This document shows, piece after piece, positions 18,964-25,845 of a stretch of DNA of 64,000 nucleotides. The notes beneath the pieces are model-generated. The model was not told where the DNA came from. It saw only the letters and a program-made list of their open reading frames with translations, and did not search any database. The stretch is from Hyphomicrobiales bacterium. GTDB taxonomy: Bacteria > Pseudomonadota > Alphaproteobacteria > Rhizobiales > Rhizobiaceae. A program made the position numbers and the translations under genes. Numbering within the stretch: position 1 is the stretch's first letter; every line of letters begins with the position of its first letter. Location of the stretch: the NCBI GenBank assembly GCA_900471525.1, contig UCEZ01000021.1, positions 62,001 through 126,000 of the forward strand. The letters are read 5' to 3'.

Positions 18964-19527
18964 CTATTCGTCCCCGGCTAGCCTGGCGATGGCCTTCCTC
19001 ACGCGGGCGAGACGGACCTCCGGTGTGGTGGCTTTCAGGAGCGGCAGGATGAGGGCGTATTGGCCGGTTCTGTCGAGCGCTGCGAAGGCGGCTGCGGCTT
19101 TTGCATTACCGCTGAGGGCCTCCGCCAGATCCTCCGGCAACCCGGCCTTGCGCTGCGGCTCATAGGCCACCGCCCAGCGGCCGTCGGCCTTAGCGGCGGC
19201 AATTTCCGCCCGCCCGCCGGCTTTCATCCGCCCGGCCTCCGTCAACTCTACCACCCGCTCGACATTCAGCCGCGACCACGGACTTTTCGCCCGGCGCGGA
19301 GAGTAGCGCTGCAGATAGGTCTGCGCATCATTCCCCTTCCGCTGGCTGTCGATCCACCCATAGCAGAGCGCCACGTCGAGCGCTTCGCCAATGGTGATGA
19401 GAGATTGAGCGGCGTTCTTCTTGGCGATCAGCAGCCAGATGCCGGGAGATTGGGCGTGGTGGGCTGCGAGCCAGGCGTCCCATTCGGCTGATGTGGCGAA
19501 GGCGTGAGGGGCGGCGGTGGTGTCCAT
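18964..19527 (-). CDS. YdeI/OmpD-associated family protein
   Basis: A 187-residue soluble protein. The N-terminal half has the YdeI pattern: FATSAEWDAWLAAHH, GIWLLIAKKN, TIGEALDVALCYGWIDSQRKG and YLQRYSPRRAKSPWSRLN (about residues 10-87). The C-terminal helical part with LPEDLAEAL and a T-P-E-V-R-L-A-R-V motif corresponds to the OmdA region. The family has been linked to bacteriocin or peptide tolerance in enterobacteria, but its biochemistry is unclear. It stands alone on its strand, just before the higBA island. Confidence 0.85.
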   Translation of the reverse strand: MDTTAAPHAFATSAEWDAWLAAHHAQSPGIWLLIAKKNAAQSLITIGEALDVALCYGWIDSQRKGNDAQTYLQRYSPRRAKSPWSRLNVERVVELTEAGRMKAGGRAEIAAAKADGRWAVAYEPQRKAGLPEDLAEALSGNAKAAAAFAALDRTGQYALILPLLKATTPEVRLARVRKAIARLAGDE

Positions 19528-19653
19528 GGGTGGTCCAAGCGTGGATCAGTCACTAATCGTGCATATCCCTTTTGGACGAATCTGACGAGACTGAACGGGC
19601 TATTTCGAGGATGTTGCAGCTGCACTCTTCAATCAGACCTAATGACGAGAAAC

Positions 19654-19680
19654 ACGACTTAACCGATGGCGTTAAGTCGT
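19654..19680. promoter_or_regulatory. operator-like inverted repeat of the higBA cassette
   Basis: ACGACTTAAC (19654-19663) and GTTAAGTCGT (19671-19680) are perfect 10-base arms with a 7-base spacer. The repeat ends two bases before a possible -35 (TTGCAA, 19683). With a possible -10 (TATGCT, 19705, 16-base spacing) transcription would start at or very near the toxin ATG at 19717. HigA-type antitoxins autoregulate through such palindromes, so this is the likely binding site. Confidence 0.65.
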
Positions 19681-19716
19681 CGTTGCAATATGTGCCGAAT
19701 CATCTATGCTGGGGCA

Positions 19717-20022
19717 ATGGATCTAAGGTTTGCTGACCCGATACTTGAATCTATTGAGACTGAACATGCAGCTATTACCAAGCTGCCGGTCTCGGTTATT
19801 CATTCTGCCCGACAGAAGCTTAATTTGCTTCGAGCGGCGCCGGATGCTCGGACTATCTTTGCGTGGAGAAGTTTAGGCGCGACTGTGCCCAATTCTTCCA
19901 AAATCCATAACCCAGTTATCCCGGTTGCGGGTTGGTACATGGAGATAGCAATTGATGATACACCCTCACAAGGCAAAGTAACGCTGGTCAGCATCAGCCA
20001 ACAAATGAGAGGTGCGGCTTAG
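19717..20022 (+). CDS. HigB-like toxin (RelE superfamily)
   Basis: A 101-residue protein, the size of HigB mRNA-interferase toxins. It begins MDLRFADPILESIE, like the 'F-x-D-x-x-L-x-x-L' start of plasmid-maintenance killer proteins, and has the helix SVIHSARQKLNLLRAAPDAR, where HigB relatives have R-K-L-x-x-L-x-x-A, then GWYMEIAIDD before the last strands. The catalytic residues of HigB cannot be assigned with confidence, so activity is inferred from context. ATG 19717 has GGGG upstream; upstream in-frame starts (19666) would run through the operator. Its stop overlaps the GTG of the next gene by one base. Base composition is AT-richer than the flanks, suggesting transfer. Confidence 0.65.
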   Translation: MDLRFADPILESIETEHAAITKLPVSVIHSARQKLNLLRAAPDARTIFAWRSLGATVPNSSKIHNPVIPVAGWYMEIAIDDTPSQGKVTLVSISQQMRGAA

Positions 20023-21137
20023 TGGTTTATATAAAAAACGTTGGAATAGACCCGCCGGGAACTTACATAAAAATGGAGCTTGAAGCGCGAGGCTGGACTC
20101 AGCGCGATTTGGCTTTCATTCTGGGTCAACTCGAGCAGCAGCTAAATCCGCTTCTCTCCGGTAAGCGAGCGATTACGCCAGATATGGCGCGCTTGCTCGG
20201 TGATGCGTTTGGTGTCGCTCCTCAATTTTTTGCGAATTTGCAGACTCAATATGATCTGGCTAACGCTAAAGATCCTGACCCCGCCGTGAAAACTAGGGCT
20301 GATCTTCAGAACGTCTATCCAGTTAGGGACATGATCCGTCGCGGATGGGTGAGCGATGGTGAAGCGTCACTTTTGCAGCTTCAGGTTGATAGATTTTTTG
20401 AGGGGGAGCGAGAGGACTTAGCATTTGCAGCGAAAAAAACCCACTATGAGGAGGTGACCCCTCACCAAAAGGCGTGGGTCTACCGCGTAAGGCAACTTGC
20501 TCGGAGAATGGACGTACCGCAATTTTCGGAAGATAAATTGCGGACAGCTTTGAGTCGTCTACACCCTCTTCTGCTTGACCCCGAGGCAGTTAGGGATGTG
20601 CCTAGAATTTTAGGAGAATGTGGCGTTCGTTTCGTCGTTGTTGAAGCGCTTCCTGGCGCCAAAATCGATGGAGTCTGCACGTGGCTAGACGATAGTTCGC
20701 CAGTAATTGGACTCTCCACGCTTTATGATCGCGTTGATAATTTTTGGTTTGTGCTGCGGCATGAAATTGAACACGTATTACGCGGAGATGGGAAGTCGAC
20801 TCTTGGAATGGTGGACAACCTATCAGGGGACGATGCGCTTGATGGTGTTGGAATTGCTGAGGAAGAGCGAGAAGCAAACCGGGCCGCCGCAGACTTTTGC
20901 ATTCCCAAGCAGAAAATTGACTCGTTCTATGTTCGAAAACACCCGTACTTCTCAGAGCGAGACGTTATTGGATTTGCCTCAGTAATGGGTGTGCACCCTG
21001 CGATTGTGGTTGGGCAGTTACAACGCCGTATGGGTAGGTATGATTATCTAAGAAAGTACCAAGTTCAAATTCGAAAGCATCTTTTGCCTCATGCCGTAGC
21101 GGATGGTTGGGGAAATGTTGCAATGGCCGAACTCTGA
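20022..21137 (+). CDS. HigA-type antitoxin fused to ImmA/IrrE metallopeptidase domain
   Basis: A 371-residue fusion. Residues 15-80 are a HigA/XRE domain (MELEARGWTQRDLAFILG, LLSGKRAITPDMARLLGDAFG, QFFANLQTQYDLA). Residues 150-300 form an ImmA/IrrE Zn-peptidase with RHEIEHVLRGD (H247, E248, H251) and a downstream Glu in EEEREANRAAADFCIP. In ImmA-type systems the protease cleaves a repressor in response to a signal; here DNA binding and protease are in one chain. The GTG at 20022 overlaps the toxin stop (TAGTG), so translation is probably coupled. Which protein it cleaves is not known. Confidence 0.88.
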   Translation: MVYIKNVGIDPPGTYIKMELEARGWTQRDLAFILGQLEQQLNPLLSGKRAITPDMARLLGDAFGVAPQFFANLQTQYDLANAKDPDPAVKTRADLQNVYPVRDMIRRGWVSDGEASLLQLQVDRFFEGEREDLAFAAKKTHYEEVTPHQKAWVYRVRQLARRMDVPQFSEDKLRTALSRLHPLLLDPEAVRDVPRILGECGVRFVVVEALPGAKIDGVCTWLDDSSPVIGLSTLYDRVDNFWFVLRHEIEHVLRGDGKSTLGMVDNLSGDDALDGVGIAEEEREANRAAADFCIPKQKIDSFYVRKHPYFSERDVIGFASVMGVHPAIVVGQLQRRMGRYDYLRKYQVQIRKHLLPHAVADGWGNVAMAEL

Positions 21138-21149
21138 GCAGGAATGATG

Positions 21150-21638
21150 ATGGCTACTTATGCTGAGCAAATGTTGCGAATATTTGATCGCTACAACGCA
21201 GAAATTGACCCAGATCCAGTCTCTTTGGAGGAAGTAGCAATATGGGCGATTGACCAAGGGCTCTATCGTCCTGCACCTCGAGATATAGCAAAATTATGCC
21301 GTGAAGCACTTGCAGATAGTTTGCGGCAGGAAAAAAGACTTGATGACAAGGGACGCCGATATAGAGCAAAGCACTCCGTGCGGTCGAATATTGGCGGTGT
21401 ACAAATGAGCCTTTGGGCGGACATAGACAAGGCACCGCGTACCTTTATGGAGAAGTCATTTGCTCAGCGTAGAAAATCGATTGTAGATGACTGCTTTCAA
21501 GTGAAGCAAGATGTTGATCATTACAATGATGCCAATTTGAAAGAGCCCCCAATACAAATGATTTTAGATTTTACTGATGACGTTTCTGAAATCGAGGCAG
21601 CTAGTCGCAGTGGCCCGGCTGATAGAGAGGCGGTCTGA
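21150..21638 (+). CDS. third gene of the HigBA-IrrE cassette, unknown function
   Basis: A 162-residue acidic soluble protein. Recognisable segments are RPAPRDIAKLCREALADSLR, KHSVRSNIGGVQMSLWADI, APRTFMEKSFAQRRKSIVDD and IQMILDFTDDVSEIE. I recall uncharacterised proteins with these blocks next to HigA-IrrE fusions, but no domain name or function. The run R-R-K-x-I-V-D-D-C and the strongly conserved W-A-D-I look like a functional core. Three in-frame ATGs stand at 21144, 21147 and 21150; AGGA at 21140 gives proper spacing only to 21150. It is 12 bp after the antitoxin gene, so it belongs to the same operon. Confidence 0.7.
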   Translation: MATYAEQMLRIFDRYNAEIDPDPVSLEEVAIWAIDQGLYRPAPRDIAKLCREALADSLRQEKRLDDKGRRYRAKHSVRSNIGGVQMSLWADIDKAPRTFMEKSFAQRRKSIVDDCFQVKQDVDHYNDANLKEPPIQMILDFTDDVSEIEAASRSGPADREAV

Positions 21639-21680
21639 TAACCTCCTAAGCGGCTCAGTACGCCTATTAGCATCTCCCCC

Positions 21681-22202
21681 TCACATCCTTTCCCCCGGCA
21701 TCAAGCTCGCCTGCCTCACCCAATCCACCAACTGCGCCTCATCGAACGCACCATCCTCATGAATATGCACATACCGTGCTTCTGCGGTCTTGGACGGGAC
21801 CGGCGGCACGGGCTTGAGGGAGGCGCCGCGGAAGAAGGCGAGTTTGATGTAGTTCTTGAAGCAGTGGATGCCGAGGAACCAGCCTTGGCCGTCCATGCCG
21901 TAGAGGGGCGAATTCCATTTGACGGCCTTTTGCACGTCGGGAACGGTTTTTGTGATCAGGGCGTCGAGGCGGCGGCCGATGTCGCTTTTCCAGCCCGGCA
22001 TGGCGGCGATATAGGCCTGAACGGGGGCGTCGCCATAGCCCTTGGCAATCTGGGGATTGCCGCCGGACAAAAGGATGGGTTTTGCTGGGCTCGCCTCGTT
22101 TTCCGAGGCACTTTTGGACGCGGTTGCGGGTGCCTTGCGCGGCTTTGCCGGGGCGGCTTTCCTGACGGGCGTTTCCGGTTTCTCGGATGTTTTGCTGTCC
22201 AT
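21681..22202 (-). CDS. DUF1801-domain protein
   Basis: A 173-residue protein. The first 45 residues are a Lys/Ala/Pro-rich basic tail (KAAPAKPRKAPATASKSA), perhaps nucleic-acid or membrane binding. From about 55 it is a DUF1801 domain (YIAAMPGWKSDIGRRLDALI, VPDVQKAVKWNSPLYG, GWFLGIHCFKNYIKLAFFRG). This fold resembles frataxin, and some members, such as B. subtilis Fra/YdhG, act in iron delivery; the function here is unproven. It ends about 42 bp after the higBA cassette on the opposite strand. Confidence 0.85.
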   Translation of the reverse strand: MDSKTSEKPETPVRKAAPAKPRKAPATASKSASENEASPAKPILLSGGNPQIAKGYGDAPVQAYIAAMPGWKSDIGRRLDALITKTVPDVQKAVKWNSPLYGMDGQGWFLGIHCFKNYIKLAFFRGASLKPVPPVPSKTAEARYVHIHEDGAFDEAQLVDWVRQASLMPGERM

Positions 22203-22348
22203 GGGGCTTCCTCCGCTGATTGGCGGATCATAGCCAAGGAGAGAGGATCAGGCGAGATATTACGTGGAGCGGCGCGTGGACTGCGGTTGCCGGACAGGGC
22301 TCCACCGCGCAGCAATTGGTCGCTGCGCGGTGGGTGGGCTGCCGAAGG

Positions 22349-23227
22349 TCAGGCTGCCTTGTCGCCTGCGATGCCATCGAGGTCGCGGATGGCATCGGCC
22401 GGCAGGACGAGATCGGCGACGGCGAGGTTTTCGCGCAGGTGGCCGCGCGATGAGGTGCCGGGGATCAGGAGGATGTTCGGCGCACGCTGGAGCAGCCAGG
22501 CGAGCGCCACCTGTAGCGGCGTTGCGCCGACCCGCGCCGAGACATCCGACAGCGTCGACGACTGCAGCGGCGAGAAGCCGCCGAGTGGGAAGAAGGGAAC
22601 GTAAGCGGTTCCTTCCGCAGCAAGCTGGTCGATGAAGGCATCATCCTCGCGATGGGCGAGATTGTACTGGTTTTGAACGCAGACGATCCTGGTGATCTTG
22701 CGGCCGTCGGCGACCTGCCTGGCGGTGACGTTGGACAGGCCGACATGCTTGACGAGGCCCTGGCGCTGGAGATCGGCGAGAACGGTCAGCGGTTCTTCGA
22801 GCGAGCCTTCGGTCGGGCCATGGATGCCGAGCATCGAGCGCAGATTGACCACCTCGATGACGTCGAGGCCGAGGTTTCTGAGGTTGTCGTGGATCGCCTG
22901 CGTCAAGGCTTCCTTCGAGAAGGCGGGGTTCCAGGACGCGTCGGTGCCGCGCGTCGCGCCGATCTTGGTAACGATGACGAGATCGGCGCGATAGGGGTGC
23001 AGCGCTTCCTTGATGATCTGGTTGGTGACGTGGGGGCCGTAGAAGTCGCTGGTGTCGATGTGGTTGACGCCGCTTTCGACGGCTTCGCGCAGGACGGCGA
23101 TGGCTTCCGCGCGATCTTTCGGCGGGCCGAAGACGCCCTTGCCTGCGAGCTGCATGGCGCCGTAGCCGAGGCGTTTCACCGTGCGGTCGCCGAGAGTGAA
23201 CGTGCCGGATTTTTCGAGATTGGACAT
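22349..23227 (-). CDS. aldo/keto reductase, YdbC/PdxI-like
   Basis: A 292-residue NADPH-dependent oxidoreductase with the TIM-barrel AKR pattern: GYGAMQLAG, HIDTSDFYGP (Asp and the catalytic Tyr, about 50-59), VIVTKIG (Lys) and HVGLSNVTARQV, then IPGTSSRGHLRENL for cofactor binding. The usual catalytic His is replaced by Asn in EVVNLRSML, as I recall for E. coli YdbC (PdxI, pyridoxal reductase), so that activity is a reasonable guess. I used ATG 23227 because GGAG lies eight bases upstream; an ATG at 23251 would add eight residues. Confidence 0.88.
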   Translation of the reverse strand: MSNLEKSGTFTLGDRTVKRLGYGAMQLAGKGVFGPPKDRAEAIAVLREAVESGVNHIDTSDFYGPHVTNQIIKEALHPYRADLVIVTKIGATRGTDASWNPAFSKEALTQAIHDNLRNLGLDVIEVVNLRSMLGIHGPTEGSLEEPLTVLADLQRQGLVKHVGLSNVTARQVADGRKITRIVCVQNQYNLAHREDDAFIDQLAAEGTAYVPFFPLGGFSPLQSSTLSDVSARVGATPLQVALAWLLQRAPNILLIPGTSSRGHLRENLAVADLVLPADAIRDLDGIAGDKAA

Positions 23228-23388
23228 GATGAAGCTCCGTTGCTGGGACATCCGTTAGATAGGTCGTTTCGGCTGCGCGGTAATGGAGGCCAATCGGTAC
23301 AGGCTGTTCGATTTTCCGGACAGTGAAACCGGGTCGCCCTTGTTTGGGTGAGGCAGTCCCTATGCTATCTGTGCCGGCGGGCATAAAA

Positions 23389-23409
23389 ACAGGCCCTGTC
23401 GGGGCCTGT
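23389..23409 (-). terminator. terminator after the RTX gene
   Basis: On the minus strand ACAGGCCC and GGGCCTGT form an 8-bp stem with a 5-base loop, followed by a run of T (CCTGTTTTTAT). It is about 90 bases past the stop of the RTX gene. Confidence 0.75.
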
Positions 23410-23499
23410 CTGTTTATAACGATTGCTTTGCGGCTGTGCCGTAGGAATCGCATCGGCGGTAGAAGGTCTCGCCCTTAGCGGCCATGCTCCGCCCGCACG

Positions 23500-25515
23500 T
23501 CAGACGAAGAAGAAATCGGAGGCGTCGATCTGTGCGGCGTTGAGTTTGGCGATCTCGACGGTTCCCTCGGCGAAGGTCAGGACGGTCGATGAACCCTTTT
23601 GCGTGACTTCGATGTCGTCGAAACTCTCGACGCCGGTATAGGTCGCGATCTCGATGCGGTCGGTGCCGTTCTCGAAGCGGCGGATCCGGTCGTCGCCGAA
23701 GGGGATCAGGTCAAACACGAAGATGTCCTTGGCGCAGGCCTGGCCAACGAGCCTGTCGTCGCCCGCGCCGCCGGACATGCGGGCGCCACCACCGCCGGCC
23801 CAGAGCCAGTCATTGCCTTCGCCGCCCTTGATATCGTCGAAGCCCTTGCCACCGTACAGCCGGTCGCGGCCTTCGCCGCCGTCGATTTCATCCTTGCCCT
23901 TGCCGCCCCAGATCCTGTCATGGCCCTCGCCACCGTCGATCGTGTCGTTGCCTTTCTCGCCATACAGCCGGTCGTTTCCCTCCTCGCCGGAGATCTCGTC
24001 GTCGCCCTTGCCGCCATAGGCGCGATCATTGCCGTCGCCGGCCTCGATCTGGTCATCGCCGCGGCGACCCCAGATCCGGTCGTTGCCGTCGAGCCCGATG
24101 AGCTGGTCGTCCTTGTTGGTGCCGAACAGCCAATCCTTGCGGTCCGTGCCGACTTGGCGGCTGATGCCGGTTTCCTCGACCAGGTCCTTGACGGTCCTGC
24201 GGCTGAGCGGCGTATCGCTGACGGCGACGAAGGCATCGTCGAAATCGCCGTCGAAGTCATCGGTGCTGGCAAGGCCATCCTCGAAGCTGACGACGTCGAC
24301 CTTGTCATTGCCGAGGTCCGCCGCGAGAGCGTTTTCACCGGCCACGGGATTGAGGAAGTTGAAGCCGTCGCGGTTGCCGGCCGAATGGAATGCCCGGATC
24401 GGCAGGAGGTTGCCCTTGGCGTCGGTAACGACCGGCGCGATGGTGTCGTAGATGGTGGCCACGCCCGGCGTATAGGTCGTGGTATCGTCGTCATCGTAGA
24501 GGTCGGCGACATCGCCGGAGGTGAAGTCGCGGAAGAAAAGCCCGCCGTCCTTGTAGTCCTCGAGATCGAGGCCGAGCGTCTCGACATCCGGGATCAGGAA
24601 TAGACCGAGCGACTGGCCGGTCGCAACCGTCATCTTCGCCTTCGCACCGGCCCTTGCATCCTCGGTGTTGGCAAAGAGGATGCGCGCCTCGCCGATCACG
24701 CCCGTTGCAGTGTCGAACGTATAGGCACCGATCGCGCCATTGGTGCTTGCGTCTTCGCTGACGAAGGTAATGGTCTTTTCCTTGCCTTTGCCGGCGAAGG
24801 CGAGATCCGTCGGATCGACGGCGGCCAAGACCTCGACTTCGCGCCGGTTGGTGATCTCGCTGACGAGTTCGGGCTCATCCTGCGAGAACACAATCTCCTC
24901 TTCCAGCACCAGCCCGAAGCCGGGCGCGTAGTATTTGTAGGCGCCGACGCCGGGGTCGAGGGCCGAGGTGTCAAGGATCTTGACGACATCGTCAAACGAG
25001 CCGAAATCCGTGTCGACATGCAGGCCGGTCGCAATCACCTCGCCTTCGTCCTCCGCCACGCCGGCGTAGAATTCCTGGAAATAGTCGTCGCCAGCCGTCG
25101 GCGCCGCGCGCATGATCCAGCCGGGCTGGGCGCCGTCGACGCCCGTCTGCCACGACCCGTCGAAGTCGGTGCCGATGAAGTTGCCGTCGTCGTCGTAGTT
25201 GTAGTTCGTGGCGATCTCGCCGAGATACCAGACATTGCCTTCATCATCCTGGGCATACCAGTCGAGCGTATCCTCGACGAGCAGGCCGTCGGCATAGGCC
25301 GTATCGCGGACGACGACTGCCTCGACGCCCTCGATCACCTTCGTATCGAATGTGGCAAAATGATCGTTGCGCTCCGTCTCCTCTTCACCGGTCTCGGGAT
25401 CGATGATTGTTGCAGCGTAGCTGTTGATCGTCCCCTCGGGTAGGGGGAAGAAGCTGTTGGTGATGGTCGTGGGATCGCCGAATATGGCTTTGGAGAACTT
25501 GGGCAGGAGCGTCAT
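23500..25515 (-). CDS. RTX-type calcium-binding secreted protein with DUF4114-like region
   Basis: A 671-residue, very acidic protein (predicted low pI) with no N-terminal signal peptide. Residues 30-270 are rich in D, E, Y and F and may be a separate globular region. Around 370-435 the pattern NRDGFNFLNP and DFDGDFDDAFVAVSD resembles a DUF4114 domain. From about 455 to 600 there are some ten nonapeptide repeats of the GGxGxD type (GLDGNDRIWG, GGKGDDEISG, GGEGHDRIWGG). The last residues, DASDFFFV, look like a C-terminal type I secretion signal. RTX repeats fold on binding Ca2+ outside the cell; the likely role is adhesion or matrix. No ABC/membrane-fusion pair is nearby. Confidence 0.85.
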   Translation of the reverse strand: MTLLPKFSKAIFGDPTTITNSFFPLPEGTINSYAATIIDPETGEEETERNDHFATFDTKVIEGVEAVVVRDTAYADGLLVEDTLDWYAQDDEGNVWYLGEIATNYNYDDDGNFIGTDFDGSWQTGVDGAQPGWIMRAAPTAGDDYFQEFYAGVAEDEGEVIATGLHVDTDFGSFDDVVKILDTSALDPGVGAYKYYAPGFGLVLEEEIVFSQDEPELVSEITNRREVEVLAAVDPTDLAFAGKGKEKTITFVSEDASTNGAIGAYTFDTATGVIGEARILFANTEDARAGAKAKMTVATGQSLGLFLIPDVETLGLDLEDYKDGGLFFRDFTSGDVADLYDDDDTTTYTPGVATIYDTIAPVVTDAKGNLLPIRAFHSAGNRDGFNFLNPVAGENALAADLGNDKVDVVSFEDGLASTDDFDGDFDDAFVAVSDTPLSRRTVKDLVEETGISRQVGTDRKDWLFGTNKDDQLIGLDGNDRIWGRRGDDQIEAGDGNDRAYGGKGDDEISGEEGNDRLYGEKGNDTIDGGEGHDRIWGGKGKDEIDGGEGRDRLYGGKGFDDIKGGEGNDWLWAGGGGARMSGGAGDDRLVGQACAKDIFVFDLIPFGDDRIRRFENGTDRIEIATYTGVESFDDIEVTQKGSSTVLTFAEGTVEIAKLNAAQIDASDFFFV

Positions 25516-25792
25516 GACACACCTCTATCGTTTCAGGAACCTTGGTTTCAGGGACCTGGGCGTCTGCCCGCCAGCCTTTCCGGACGAGCCAACGCCCGCT
25601 GCGACGCGCGCCATTTCTCCGAGAACGTTCCCACGGACATTTCCGTCAGGTGGGACGCCAGTATGGAATTCGGTAGGGGTTGTCTTGCGATAGTCGGATC
25701 GATGTTCGCCTCGTCGATAAGGAAACGATAATATTCAAATCGGGCGTTTGTAGGCCCGTTTCGGTTGTTCGCCGGGGCTTCGTTTCAACGCA

Positions 25793-25818
25793 AAAGAGGC
25801 GCCTCGCAGCGCCTCTTT
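25793..25818 (-). terminator. terminator of the fad operon
   Basis: AAAGAGGCGC and GCGCCTCTTT form a perfect 10-bp stem around CTCGCA. It begins 28 bases after the fadJ stop. The rest of 25516-25845 shows only a 5-bp hairpin at 25741-25758 and no gene. Confidence 0.75.
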
Positions 25819-25845
25819 CGAAAATATTCGCCGGTGAAGACGGGC

